Of a stretch of 64,000 nt of DNA, positions 1-8,886 are shown piece by piece. How positions within the stretch are numbered: position 1 is the first letter of the stretch; every line of letters starts with the position of its first letter. The notes under the pieces are model-generated. The model was not told the origin of the DNA. It saw only the letters and a program-made list of their open reading frames with translations, and made no database searches. Source of the stretch: an uncultured Gammaproteobacteria bacterium. Lineage in GTDB: Bacteria; Pseudomonadota; Gammaproteobacteria; HK1. The DNA lies in contig OY282378.1 of assembly GCA_958295835.1 (NCBI GenBank), forward strand, positions 3,745,694-3,809,693. The letters are read 5' to 3'. A program made the position numbers and the translations under genes.

Positions 1-163
1 GCGTTACCGGAGCATGGGCAACGTTGCGATGGCATTGCAATTCCCGCCCATATCGGCGGCGCGCGAGCTCCCGCATCGCCATCACCCGGCCGATAGCGCC
101 CTGGAAGGCCGCTACGTCCGGAAACTGCCCATGGATCGAGAGATCGTTGAAAAGGAGCTCCAC
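1..163 (-). CDS. third gene of the DUF262/DUF3696 locus, N-terminal part (runs off left edge)
   Basis: A GTG at 163 lies two bases past the stop (TGA, 167-165) of the upstream ATPase, and the frame stays open to the window edge for 54 codons. The translation begins V/MELLFNDLSIHGQF and continues with a helical segment (GAIGRVMAMRELARR, then RELQCHRNV). I recall a small conserved hypothetical protein with this kind of N-terminus beside DUF3696 ATPases, which is why I accept this frame. A competing frame from the ATG at 165 (MWSSFSTIS) has no such character. The near stop-start overlap implies translational coupling with the ATPase. Function is unknown; it would be the third component of the set. 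Confidence 0.6.
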   Translation of the reverse strand, partial: MELLFNDLSIHGQFPDVAAFQGAIGRVMAMRELARRRYGRELQCHRNVAHAPVT

Positions 164-164
164 A

Positions 165-1322
165 TCAGTCCCCGTCTTCCCCCCATCCGGCGAAGTAGCT
201 CGCATCCTTGTCGAATTGATCGAAGAACCCCTCGGGCCAGGAATCGATGTTGCCGGAGTCGTCCATCGCCGGGCTCACCACCTGGGGCTGGTCGTCCGAC
301 CTCGGCCGGAAGAAGTGGATGACGGTCTGATCCGCGGCAAGACGGCCTGCCTTGATCGCGCGGCGAATGCCGTTCAGCACGTGATCGCTGTGCGTCTCGA
401 CGAGGACCTGCATCCCGGCGCGTGCGACGTCGGCCATGAACTGCCCCATCAGGACCTGGCCGGCGGGATGGAGATGGATCTCCGGATTCTCCACCAGGAG
501 GATGTCCCCCCTGGATGCGGAAAGGGCGGCGATTACGATGGGCAGGCACTGCGTGAGACCGAATCCGGTGTGGGCCGGAAGATGAAAGCCCGTGTCGTCC
601 GAAGTCCGCAGGCCCAAGGTCACGGCGTTCGCCCGGGGCGCCTGCTGCAGCTCCAGGGTACAGCCCGGAAAGAGTGTGCGCATGCGTTGCTCGACCTGTC
701 GAAACCGGCTGGCAGGCGCTCCCGGCAATGCGAGGTCGGCCGATACAGGTTCATCCCGGCCCCAATGCAGCACGCTCATCGCGTGTTCGCCCCGTGGTCC
801 TACGACGTTGACAACGTGAGGGTCTTCAAGCGCATACGCCTCTTGGGGCCCTACCCGTTCGGCAGTGATGTACGTCAAGTCCCGCAGCCGCCGGGCCAGG
901 GCGGCGGCGGGCGTCGCCGATTCCGCGTCGGACGGCAACAGATAACGTAGAGATTGAGGGGCTTCGATCGTTCGTCCACTGACGGAGACCTGCTGGACGG
1001 CCATGGACATGTCGCGCCGGTCCCCCTCGAACGTCCAGCCGCAGGTGTCCTCGTCGTCCATGAGTGCAATCTCGAAGCTGCGCCGCCCGAAGACCTCATC
1101 GACGACGTCCGGCATTGTGCCCAACCGCACGCCGGCGCCGTTGAGTGCGAGCCGCGTCGTCCATTCGTGTTCGCGCATGGTCTGGTGCAGCAACACGAGC
1201 GCCTGCAGAACCGACGACTTGCCGGAGGCATTGAGGCCCGTGAGAAGCGTCAGCGGCGCCAGAGGAAGCCGCAGCAGCTCGAAACACTTGAAGAAACGCA
1301 GATCAAGCCGGGTAAGCACCAA
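165..1322 (-). CDS. AAA ATPase with C-terminal DUF3696
   Basis: A 385-residue SMC/OLD-like ATPase. Walker A is GLNASGKSS near residue 32. Walker B is DILLVENPEIHLHP at about residue 275, followed by VETHSDHVLNGIRRA, the usual switch region of AAA_15/21 ATPases. The C-terminus carries the DUF3696 signature (MDDSGNIDSWPEGFFDQ). The start is TTG at 1322 or the next codon, GTG; either overlaps the end of the DUF262 gene by about 20 bases, so the two are coupled. DUF3696 ATPases are typically next to a DUF262 protein, which suggests a two- or three-part nucleic-acid-sensing or restriction system. The DNA-related role is inference; the fold assignment is firm. Confidence 0.85.
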   Translation of the reverse strand: MVLTRLDLRFFKCFELLRLPLAPLTLLTGLNASGKSSVLQALVLLHQTMREHEWTTRLALNGAGVRLGTMPDVVDEVFGRRSFEIALMDDEDTCGWTFEGDRRDMSMAVQQVSVSGRTIEAPQSLRYLLPSDAESATPAAALARRLRDLTYITAERVGPQEAYALEDPHVVNVVGPRGEHAMSVLHWGRDEPVSADLALPGAPASRFRQVEQRMRTLFPGCTLELQQAPRANAVTLGLRTSDDTGFHLPAHTGFGLTQCLPIVIAALSASRGDILLVENPEIHLHPAGQVLMGQFMADVARAGMQVLVETHSDHVLNGIRRAIKAGRLAADQTVIHFFRPRSDDQPQVVSPAMDDSGNIDSWPEGFFDQFDKDASYFAGWGEDGD

Positions 1323-2397
1323 ACACGTCCTCGAACATTTCCCTGGCCATGGCGAAACGGCGTCTCACCTGATTTGCGCTGTTGGGTCCCCGGGTAATCG
1401 CATCCACGAATTCCTCGTTGCCCATGAGACGGTAAAACGCTTCTCGTGCAACGGCGGCATTTTCTTTGACAACTTCCCTCGGATAGTGCGAAAAGCCCGT
1501 GGACATGACGTCCCAGAGGGAGGCATTGAGCACACTGCGTCTGTCCTGCCCTGGCTCATGTTTCCGAAATGCGTGTCTGCCGAACAAAGAGAAATTGTTG
1601 TCGAGCGTAGTCCTGAACTGTGAAGACAACGCAGACAGGGACTCCGGCCGAGCGTTCATTGCTCTGAGACCATCGGCAAGAAAATTATCCATGTCCCGGT
1701 ACTCTACGAGACCTAGAATCTGAAACGCACAAAACCGGTTGACGAACTCGCGATCCCGCATCGTCGAAGTCCGCAGGCTACTTCCGGTCGCTTTCAGAAA
1801 CGCCCCGGTCCGCGACTCGACCTTCAGAAATCGGGTCGCATCACCCATGTACAGGCAATTGCGCATCTGTTGCCGGGACAGGGGAACCCCGCCGTTCACT
1901 CGCTCGAAGATGTCCAGCCTAGCCTGTTCGGGGACCTTCGCGTCGATGACGTACAGGATCAGATTGCAGTCCTCGACACGATTTTGCAGCTTGGGCGTCA
2001 GATCTTCGAATTTCTTGCGGTTCAGTTCGGGCCGGTCCTCGAGTCGGAGCTGGAGTTCGTTGTTCACGAAGCGCTGGAAGGTGGTCAGCCTTTGCAGGCC
2101 GTCCACGACCACCAGACGTTCCCGGTCGTCCTCCGCGAGATAGAAGACGGGCAGAGGGATCCGCATCACCACGGACTCGATCAGCCTGCTCTGCTTGTCC
2201 GGATCCCAGATGAAATCACGCTGGAAATCCGGATCCATCACGAACGCTTCCCGCTCTATCCTGCGCAGAACATCATGCACGGTGCGGGTCTCGTTCCGTA
2301 TCAGCAGGGTGTCGATGGGGTAGTCGCCCCAGGAGGCAGCTTGGCCATCTCCCAGACCTTCGATCTCCTCGGGCTCCGTTTCGATGCGTGTCGTCAC
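1303..2397 (-). CDS. DUF262 (GmrSD N-terminal/ParB-like) domain protein
   Basis: A 364-residue protein whose first half is DUF262. RDFIWDPDKQSRLIESVVMRIPLPVFYLA is split by the family's expected spacing from VVDGLQRLTTFQRF (the DGQR-type motif, here DGLQR). LDIFERVNGGVPLSRQQMRN follows, where family members have F.R.N.G...L..QE.R. The second half is helical and ends without the DUF1524 HNH domain of full-length GmrSD, so a nuclease would have to come from elsewhere. The start is GTG at 2397 with GAGGAA a few bases upstream. It is the first gene of a coupled minus-strand set with the DUF3696 ATPase and the partial third gene. The DUF262 domain is an NTP-binding ParB-like fold in characterised relatives; its role here is inferred to be defence. 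Confidence 0.85.
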   Translation of the reverse strand: MTTRIETEPEEIEGLGDGQAASWGDYPIDTLLIRNETRTVHDVLRRIEREAFVMDPDFQRDFIWDPDKQSRLIESVVMRIPLPVFYLAEDDRERLVVVDGLQRLTTFQRFVNNELQLRLEDRPELNRKKFEDLTPKLQNRVEDCNLILYVIDAKVPEQARLDIFERVNGGVPLSRQQMRNCLYMGDATRFLKVESRTGAFLKATGSSLRTSTMRDREFVNRFCAFQILGLVEYRDMDNFLADGLRAMNARPESLSALSSQFRTTLDNNFSLFGRHAFRKHEPGQDRRSVLNASLWDVMSTGFSHYPREVVKENAAVAREAFYRLMGNEEFVDAITRGPNSANQVRRRFAMAREMFEDVFGAYPA

Positions 2398-2576
2398 GTT
2401 CCTCGTCCTGCGTTGGCACCCACCGGCTGCCGTTGGGTGGACCTTATCCGCCGATTATGGGAGTCCCGGGCGTTGCCCGCAACGTCCAGGAGCCGGATGC
2501 CGATCCAGAGGCAGAACCACCAACGAGGATTCTTGAATTCCATATGTTCAGTCTGGATTGATGGACTGAGAGAATT

Positions 2577-3040
2577 GGAGTTGCCCCGATTCAGTGGACA
2601 GTGAAGGGCTTGGGTTTCATGCCGCTTCCTGGTCGCTCCTCTCGAAGGCCATCGGGGATTGCTGACCGAGGCCCTGGTGGCGACGATGTGGGTTGTACCA
2701 TCCCTCGATGAACTCGAAGATGGCTCTGCGCGCCTGGTGATGAGCCTGCCCCCGGCTTGACCGGGGGTCGTGGAAGTGCGTGCGGTCGAGCAGTTCGCAT
2801 TCGAGGGTTGCGAAGAAGCTCTCGGCCATGGCGTTGTCGAAGCAGTCCCCGACCGAGCCCATCGACGGGACCACACCCCATCGCCGGCAGCGCTCGCCGA
2901 AGGCGAAGGAGGTGGACTGGCAGCCCTGGTCGCAGTGGTGGATGCCGGAGTCCGGGCGGCGTTGTGCGACGGCCCTGTCGAGTGCGTCGAGAACGAGTTC
3001 GGTGCGCAGGTGCCCGGCCATCGCCCAGCCCACGATATCG
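2577..3040 (-). mobile_element. IS3-family element remnant
   Basis: The 3' part of an IS3-type orfB is present. The 2577-2601 stretch (GGAGTTGCCCCGATTCAGTG then GACAG) has the composition of an IS3 terminal repeat. No matching inverted copy, orfA or N-terminal half of orfB is seen on the other side, where homology stops near 3040. The element is therefore an inactive stub beside the DUF262 locus. End coordinates are estimates. Confidence 0.6.
2617..3033 (-). pseudogene. IS3-family transposase OrfB, C-terminal fragment
   Basis: About 138 residues of the rve (DDE integrase) core: HLRTELVLDALDRAV, then the second-Asp region HHCDQGCQST, then MGSVGDCFDNAMAESFFATL with the catalytic Glu region, and the C-terminal IEGWYNPHRRHQGLG, all typical of IS3 OrfB. 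The first catalytic Asp and everything before it are absent. Homology begins with IVGWAMAG, and a TGA lies in frame three codons upstream of the first listed codon. It cannot encode an active transposase. Confidence 0.85.
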
Positions 3041-3318
3041 GGTCAACTCCAGCAGGCGGGACGCCCGCGTTTCCGGAACCTGCGACGGCAATTCAAGCGG
3101 GACGTCCGTGCTTCCCGCGGGCACTGCGCCAATCCATATTCGTGTTCAGTCGGTCCCACGGTGATTGAATCCGTCGGGCAGCGCCCCGACGGCTCTCGAT
3201 ACACGGGACCGGACGCTACACTGCCGCTCCGCCGAGGCAACGACCCGCGGCGCCGGGCTCGATTCCGGCGAACCGCAAACCGTCTGCCCCCACCTTCCTG
3301 CACGGAGGATCTTCCGAC

Positions 3319-4470
3319 ATGCCGATCCATTTCAGCCCCGAAGAGATGGCGGGACGGCGCGAGCGCGCCGCGGCGGCCATCCGCGGTGCCAGGCTCGACG
3401 CGCTGCTCTGCTTCAAGCAGGAGTCCATGTACTGGCTCACCGGCTACGACTCCTTCGGCTTCAGCCTGTTCCAGTGCCTGATCGTGGAGGCCGACGGTGG
3501 CGTGACCCTGCTCACGCGGCTCCCGGATCTCCGCCAGGCGCGGCATACCTCGAACATCGAGGACATCCGCATCTGGAAGGACACCGAGGGCATGAACCCC
3601 GCCCGCGATCTGCGGGCGCTGCTCGACGAGCTGGGGCTCGGGAGCGCCAGGCTCGGGGTGGAGTTCGATTCCTTCGGGCTCAAGGCGCACGACTGGCGCC
3701 TGATGGAAGCTGAGCTCGCCGGGCGCTGCGCGCTCACCGACGCCTCGACCCTGATCGACCGGCTCCGGGCGGTGAAGAGCCCGAGGGAGATCGAGTACGC
3801 CCGCCAAGCGGCGGCGCTGGCCGACGATGCGTGGGACGAGGCGGTGCGGCTCGGCCGTCCCGGCGCCTTCGAAGGAGACATCCTCGCCGCGATGCAGGGC
3901 GCGGTGTTCCGCGGCGGAGGCGACTACGCCGGCAACGAATTCATCATCGGATCCGGCGCGGGCGCGCTGTTGTGCCGGTACTTCACCGGGCGCCGCCACC
4001 TGGACCCGGAGGACCAGCTCACCCTCGAATTCGCAGGCGCCTGCCGGCGCTACCACGCCGCGATGATGCGCACCCTGCTCACCGGACGCGCCCACTCGGA
4101 GCACGTGTCGATGCACGCCGTGTGCGCCGACGCGCTCCGCGCCTGCATGGAGGCGGTTCGTCCGGGCCGGCCGATGGGCGAGGTCTTCGCCGCGCACGCG
4201 AGGGTCATGGACACGGCGGGCCTGCGCGAACACCGCATGAACGCCTGCGGCTACGGCATGGGCGCGGTCTACAACCCGCTCTGGGTCGATCCGCCGATGT
4301 TCTACGAGGGCAACCCCCTGGAGATGCAGGCCGGCAACGTGTTCTTCCTGCACATGATCGTAATGAACTCCGACAGCGGGCGGGCCATGACCCTCGGCCA
4401 CTCGGTGCTCGTCACCGATGCCGGATGCGATTGCCTGAGCCGATCGAGCCTCGATCTCGTCGTGAACTGA
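3319..4470 (+). CDS. M24 (creatinase/prolidase-fold) protein lacking metal ligands
   Basis: A 383-residue protein with the two-domain M24 layout: a creatinase-type N domain (residues 1-150, EMAGRRERAAAAIRGARLDA, MYWLTGYDSFG) and a pita-bread C domain beginning at RLRAVKSPREIEYARQAA. Where peptidases have the first two Asp ligands (D.GA...Y..D..RT) this protein reads LEFAGACRRYHAAMMRT. The GHGIG-type His motif is GYGMG, and the EP-type Glu is replaced in FFLHMIVMN. All five metal ligands therefore appear lost. Metal-independent members such as creatinase, or ectoine-hydrolase-like proteins, are better models than prolidase. The substrate is unknown; a C-N hydrolase on a small amine is a guess. 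A GGAGG lies about ten bases before the ATG. The gene stands alone, convergent with the TPR gene. Confidence 0.75.
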   Translation: MPIHFSPEEMAGRRERAAAAIRGARLDALLCFKQESMYWLTGYDSFGFSLFQCLIVEADGGVTLLTRLPDLRQARHTSNIEDIRIWKDTEGMNPARDLRALLDELGLGSARLGVEFDSFGLKAHDWRLMEAELAGRCALTDASTLIDRLRAVKSPREIEYARQAAALADDAWDEAVRLGRPGAFEGDILAAMQGAVFRGGGDYAGNEFIIGSGAGALLCRYFTGRRHLDPEDQLTLEFAGACRRYHAAMMRTLLTGRAHSEHVSMHAVCADALRACMEAVRPGRPMGEVFAAHARVMDTAGLREHRMNACGYGMGAVYNPLWVDPPMFYEGNPLEMQAGNVFFLHMIVMNSDSGRAMTLGHSVLVTDAGCDCLSRSSLDLVVN

Positions 4471-4577
4471 GCTCCGGTCAATGGGCAGCCGGTAATCGCC
4501 CCGGACCGTCCGGCGAAGTGGACCGCTCCGTTCACCCGCCGGGCGGTTTCGAAGCCTGGAGCATCTCCGCGAACCGC

Positions 4578-6950
4578 TCAGCGGCCGGCGGAGCCGGCCA
4601 GCAACGATCGCAGAGAGTCGATTCGGCCTCGGACATGCTCGACTTCCACGGGATTTCCGATGGCTTCGATGTCCTGCAGCACGTGCCGTTCATAGATTCC
4701 CAGGGCTTCGTCGAGTTGCCCGCGCGCTTGAAGGATGTCGGCGACTTTGCCTTGCGTGACGGCGTGCGAGCGCACGTCGCCGAGCCGGTCGAAGACGGGT
4801 AGTTGTTCTTCGGTGCGGATGCGCAGGGCTTCGTCGATTTGCCCGCGCGCTTGAAGGATGTCGGCGACTTTGCCTTGCGTGACGGCGTGTGAGCGCACGT
4901 CGCCGAGCCGGTCGAAGACGGGTAGTTGTTCTTCGGTGCGGATGCGCAGGGCTTCGTCGAGTTGCCCGCGCGCTTGAAGGATGTCGGCGACTTTGCCTTG
5001 CGTGATGGCGCGCGAGCGCACGTCGCCGAGCCGGTCGAAGACGGGTAGTTGTTCTTCGGTGCGGATGCGCAGGGCTTCGTCGAGTTGCCCGCGCGCTTGA
5101 AGGATGTCGGCGACTTTGCCTTGCGTGATGGCGCGCGAGCGCACGTCGCCGAGCCGGTCGAAGACGGGTAGTTGTTCTTCGGTGCGGATGCGCAGGGCTT
5201 CGTCGAGTTGCCCGCGCGCTTGAAGGATGTCGGCGACTTTGCCTTGCGTGATGGCGCGCGAGCGCACGTCGCCGAGTTGTTCATAGACGGGTAGTTCTTC
5301 TTCGGTGCGGATGCGCAGGGCTTCGTCGAGTTGCCCGCGCGCTTCGAGGATGTCGGCGACTTTGCCTTGCGTGATGGCGCGCGAGCGCACGTCGCCGAGC
5401 CGGTCGAAGACGGGTAGTTGTTCTTCGGTGCGGATGCGCAGGGCTTCGTCGAGTTGCCCGCGCGCTTCGAGGATGTCGGCGATTTGGCCTTGCGTGATGG
5501 CGCGCGAGCGCACGTCGCCGAGTTGTTCATAGACGGGTAGTTCTTCTTCGGTGCGGATGCGCAGGGCTTCGTCGAGTTGCCCGCGCGCTTCGAGGATGTC
5601 GGCGACTTTGCCTTGCGTGATGGCGCGCTCCCGCACGTCGCCGAGTTGTTCATAGACGGGTAGTTCTTCTTCGGTGCGGATGCGCAGGGCTTCGTCGAGT
5701 TGCCCGCGCGCTTCGAGGATGTCGGCGACTTTGCCTTGCGTGATGGCGCGCTCCCGCACGTCGCCGAGTTGTTCATAGACGGGTAGTTCTTCTTCGGTGC
5801 GGATGCGCAGGGCTTCGTCGAGTTGCCCGCGCGCTTCGAGGATGTCGGCGACTTTGCCTTGCGTGATGGCACGCGAGCGCACGTCGCCGAGTTGTTCATA
5901 GACGGGTAGTTCTTCTTCGGTGCGGATGCGCAGGGCTTCGTCGAGTTGCCCGCGCGCTTCGAGGATGTCGGCGATTTGGCCTTGCGTGATGGCACGCGAG
6001 CGCACGTCGCCGAGTTGTTCATAGACGGGTAGTTCTTCTTCGGTGCGGATGCGCAGGGCTTCGTCGAGTTGCCCGCGCGCTTCGAGGATGTCGGCGACTT
6101 TGCCTTGCGTGATGGCGCGCGAGCGCACGTCGCCGAGTCGTTCATAGACGGGTAGTTGTTCTTCGGTGCGGATGCGCAGGGCTTCGTCGAGTTGCCCGCG
6201 CGCTTCGAGGATGTCGGCGATCCTGCCCCAAGTGATGGCTTGACGCCTGCGGTCATCCATATCCGACAGGGCGTCTTGTGCACGGGAGTAAGCGTCTTCC
6301 GCCTGCGCGAGCTCGCCGAGCGATCTCCGCAAGTCACCCAGCTCGACCAACAAGTCCACGTCGATTGGACGCAATGAGGACCGGGACGCCAGATACTGTT
6401 GCAACTCCTCCATACGCGCCCGGCGGCGGGGCGTATCCGCTGTCTCGCGGTCGATACCGGAGCGATGCAGGATTCCCAGATGTGGAACAGCCGGCAGCGT
6501 GAAATCGAACACCCCCGATCGCCATGCCCAGAGATCCGCGGCGCCGGTTGCCACTGCATTCAGATCCTTCGACAAGACCCAGAACAACAGGGGCCGTCTG
6601 CACCGCTCGGCCAACGCTTCCCTTCGATAGTTGAGCCGGGTCAACAGATTGTCGATGCCCTCCGGCCAATGTTCCAGGCCCACGAGTTGCGCGGGACCGA
6701 GACGCGGATCTTCACTCAATCGATCAAACAGATCCTCCGTGCCGATCCGGATGTCCGGATCGATGGATACACGTACTCGCGCACCCAATCTCCTTTCCAG
6801 AAAACCGGCCGCCTCGTCCCGATAGAAGGTGTCGGAGTAGGTCAGGAAACACAACGTAAACGACTGCCTGCCTTCCAGAAGTCTCCGCAGCCGAAGGAAA
6901 GCTCCGGAATGCTCTGAACGCAGGGTCCAGCTTGCGCCCGCTTCATCCAT
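4578..6950 (-). CDS. NLR-like partner protein: unknown N domain plus 41-residue TPR-like repeat array
   Basis: A 790-residue protein. Residues 1-225 form a globular domain I cannot name (motifs FTLCFLTYSDTFYRDEAAGF, PLLFWVLSKDLNAV, DLWAWRSGVFDF). Residues 237-728 are twelve consecutive 41-residue units of the form QGKVADILEARGQLDEAL, then RIRTEE[EQ]LPV[YF][ED][QR]LGDVR[SE]; a thirteenth partial unit and a short tail follow. The helix pairs resemble kinesin-light-chain/TPR_12 repeats. The ATG overlaps the end of the NTPase gene by eight bases, so both are made together. Repeats differ only at a few positions (K/Q, E/Q, YEQ/FDR, S/E), as expected for an array that recombines. By analogy with STAND systems this is a candidate sensor, with the neighbour as switch; that is inference. 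Confidence 0.8.
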   Translation of the reverse strand: MDEAGASWTLRSEHSGAFLRLRRLLEGRQSFTLCFLTYSDTFYRDEAAGFLERRLGARVRVSIDPDIRIGTEDLFDRLSEDPRLGPAQLVGLEHWPEGIDNLLTRLNYRREALAERCRRPLLFWVLSKDLNAVATGAADLWAWRSGVFDFTLPAVPHLGILHRSGIDRETADTPRRRARMEELQQYLASRSSLRPIDVDLLVELGDLRRSLGELAQAEDAYSRAQDALSDMDDRRRQAITWGRIADILEARGQLDEALRIRTEEQLPVYERLGDVRSRAITQGKVADILEARGQLDEALRIRTEEELPVYEQLGDVRSRAITQGQIADILEARGQLDEALRIRTEEELPVYEQLGDVRSRAITQGKVADILEARGQLDEALRIRTEEELPVYEQLGDVRERAITQGKVADILEARGQLDEALRIRTEEELPVYEQLGDVRERAITQGKVADILEARGQLDEALRIRTEEELPVYEQLGDVRSRAITQGQIADILEARGQLDEALRIRTEEQLPVFDRLGDVRSRAITQGKVADILEARGQLDEALRIRTEEELPVYEQLGDVRSRAITQGKVADILQARGQLDEALRIRTEEQLPVFDRLGDVRSRAITQGKVADILQARGQLDEALRIRTEEQLPVFDRLGDVRSRAITQGKVADILQARGQLDEALRIRTEEQLPVFDRLGDVRSHAVTQGKVADILQARGQIDEALRIRTEEQLPVFDRLGDVRSHAVTQGKVADILQARGQLDEALGIYERHVLQDIEAIGNPVEVEHVRGRIDSLRSLLAGSAGR
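4767..6242 (-). repeat. 123-bp tandem coding repeat, 12 copies
   Basis: Twelve in-frame 123-bp units inside the TPR-like gene, nearly identical at DNA level, with a thirteenth truncated unit extending to about 4650. Variation is modular: the downstream (C-terminal) units carry the ILQARG/FDRLGD type and the upstream ones the ILEARG/YEQLGD type, with one FDR-type unit (unit 7) inside the YEQ block. Near identity at synonymous sites points to recent duplication or gene conversion. Confidence 0.95.
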
Positions 6951-8286
6951 CGAGGTCGTTGTCGAGCGCCTTTAGAGCGACTTGATACGCATCGGTCGTC
7001 CGGATCACCGGGTGGCTGCGCCAGTAGAAACTGTTGTATTCCAGCAAGGCCAGGTTGTAGAGCAGGTTGCGAGCGCGTTCGGAGAGGACCGGTGACGCCC
7101 GGGTCGAATCCATGCTCGCCAGAAGTTCATAATCCTCGGGATGGAGAAATCGCCGAAAATCGGTGGCGGCTTCGCGCACTGCCTGCCGTGCGGACAACTC
7201 GTCGAAATGATCGTTTTCGGCGTGCTTGAATGCATTCAACAGAAGGCGGAACAGGTCGCGCGGATGGCCTCCGCTATACTCGATCAGGCTGTCGGCAACG
7301 CCGTCGTCGAACAGGCTCGGTGCAGCGCGCAGATACAGCATCTCGCGCATCGCATCGCGGCCAATATGGTTGGGCAAGCCATCTTCATCCGTGATCTTGA
7401 TCATCGGTAGTTGGAAGGTGTCGTTGAAATTCTGTCCGATGACATTACTTTCGTAAGCTAGGTGAATAGGTGCGCAATAGATGAACAACCCATGCACCTG
7501 CTGAAGCTGGTGTACGTCCGAAACAAAGAATGCCTGCGCGTCATCACCGGATAAACGATCCGTGCCGTCGATGACGAAAAGAATGCGACGATCTTCTCCG
7601 GTAGTGCGAATGGCTTCTTCGGCTGCTTCGATCAGATGATTGAAGGCGTCGGCAAAGGCGGTGAAGTAATTCTGCAACGTGCGCCTCAGCTCCTCCTTGT
7701 TGGTAGAGTTCGTCTTGAAGGAATTGCTGATCCTGGAGAACAGTCTTGCGAGACTGGGGATGCCCACTCCCATGTCCCCGCCAGTTTCGATCTCAAGTGC
7801 GAGCTCCCTGGTCACCGCCTGCCTCTCGACTCGTTCCATGAACCAGTCCTGGAGTTTTTGCAGATGTACATTGTCTATACTGATGCAGTCATTGTTCAGC
7901 CGTTCCATGAGCTTGCCGGCGAGGTGCAGCAGGATATCCTGGTAGCGCAGGTTGTTGACGTCCAGCTCCAGCGTTGCGTCCGCGAACACGACGTAGTAGA
8001 TATCCGGCGTATCGAGATCGTTTCTGATGCGCCTCAGCTCGGTGCTCTTGCCGCAACCTCGGTGTCCGTAGAACAGATAGTAACCCCGCTTGGGCGGTCT
8101 TGTCAGCCGTCCGTCGGATACGTTCACACCCAACACCCGTTTGAGCCGGAGAAGGCTGTTCTCTCCGCGTGCCGAGATGGTGTCTACCCATCGTGGGTCG
8201 TTTTCACCTTCCAGCGGTTCGTCGAGCTGCAAGCTCGCGTTCACCTCCCAGATGTCGGCGGGCGGTTCATACGATGTAGTCATCAC
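6943..8286 (-). CDS. P-loop NTPase (STAND/AAA-like)
   Basis: A 447-residue protein. Walker A is YGHRGCGKST (residues 73-82) and Walker B RRILFVIDGTDRL (233-245). FFVSDVHQLQQVHGLFIYCAPIHLAYES follows in the sensor position, then a conserved SGGHPRDLFRLLLNAF motif (SGG.PR..), typical of STAND or Orc-like lids. The C-terminal ~100 residues look like a winged-helix module (LLYNLALLEYN, WRSHPVIRTTDAY). No transmembrane or nuclease motif is seen. The first codon is GTG at 8286 with ATG directly after it (8283); a GAGG lies just upstream. It is the first gene of a two-gene set with the repeat protein. The pair looks like a split NLR-type signalling ATPase; the biological output is unknown. Confidence 0.8.
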   Translation of the reverse strand: MMTTSYEPPADIWEVNASLQLDEPLEGENDPRWVDTISARGENSLLRLKRVLGVNVSDGRLTRPPKRGYYLFYGHRGCGKSTELRRIRNDLDTPDIYYVVFADATLELDVNNLRYQDILLHLAGKLMERLNNDCISIDNVHLQKLQDWFMERVERQAVTRELALEIETGGDMGVGIPSLARLFSRISNSFKTNSTNKEELRRTLQNYFTAFADAFNHLIEAAEEAIRTTGEDRRILFVIDGTDRLSGDDAQAFFVSDVHQLQQVHGLFIYCAPIHLAYESNVIGQNFNDTFQLPMIKITDEDGLPNHIGRDAMREMLYLRAAPSLFDDGVADSLIEYSGGHPRDLFRLLLNAFKHAENDHFDELSARQAVREAATDFRRFLHPEDYELLASMDSTRASPVLSERARNLLYNLALLEYNSFYWRSHPVIRTTDAYQVALKALDNDLDG

Positions 8287-8886
8287 GGCCTCGAAATGGT
8301 GTTCGGTTCAGCGCTGCGGGGAAAGCTAGCAGGCACCCCGGCGCATGGCAAGCGCGCGCGAGGGCTGCGGTGCCGATGGGCGAGTCGCACGAATTCGCCG
8401 TCCCGATCCTGCCTTGGCGCCGCCCTTCGCCTACGTCGCGACGTTTCAGCGCCGTGGTGTCGCATGATGGTCCGCTGGCACCCTGTCTGTCTATCGTTCT
8501 CGGCGTGCGGCAGTCTCCCGACGAAGATTGAAGCGCCCGAGTACGATCCTGGACGGACGCCGCGGCATCATCTTGTGGAGGTGCACGAATCGGCCGGCTG
8601 CCGACCTCGATCAGGAGGACGACGAACCAACCGCTCTCGGCGTCCGAGCTCCCGGTCGTGCCGGTAGTGCATTTACCGACTCGTTGGCGCTCCCTGCTGA
8701 AGGCCGCGCGCGGTTGGAGCCGCGGGAACGAAGTGCGGCTGTCTGATAGAGTCGCCGGCAGATACTTCCATGCCGGTTGCCGGTGGCGTGAACCGGCCGG
8801 CAGGAGAGACCGGCCGGACCCATCCCGATACGGGAGATGAACCGCCCGGAGCGGCAAGCCGGCCCCCGGACGAGACGGAGGACGCC
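8287..8886. other. 600-bp intergenic region between divergent genes
   Basis: This separates the minus-strand NTPase from the plus-strand Rieske gene and should hold both promoters. I see no convincing coding region. The last 130 bases are rich in GGCCGG-type stem sequences upstream of the Rieske start, including a GGAGAGACC element that loosely resembles part of a glycine aptamer but lacks its pairing partner. Confidence 0.5.

Noticed and set aside
2617..3033. Intact IS element
   Set aside because: The N-terminal half of the transposase, the first gene and the second inverted repeat are missing.
4532..6559. A 675-codon minus-strand frame with KSPTSSKRAGNSTKPCAS-type repeats
   Set aside because: It is the shifted reading of the 123-bp TPR-like repeats, lacks a ribosome site and overlaps the well-supported gene.
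8800..8886. Glycine-riboswitch-like sequence upstream of the Rieske gene
   Set aside because: GGAGAGACC and CGGAGCGGCAAG resemble aptamer pieces, but the CUCUC partner that closes the first helix is missing and the stems do not fold as required.
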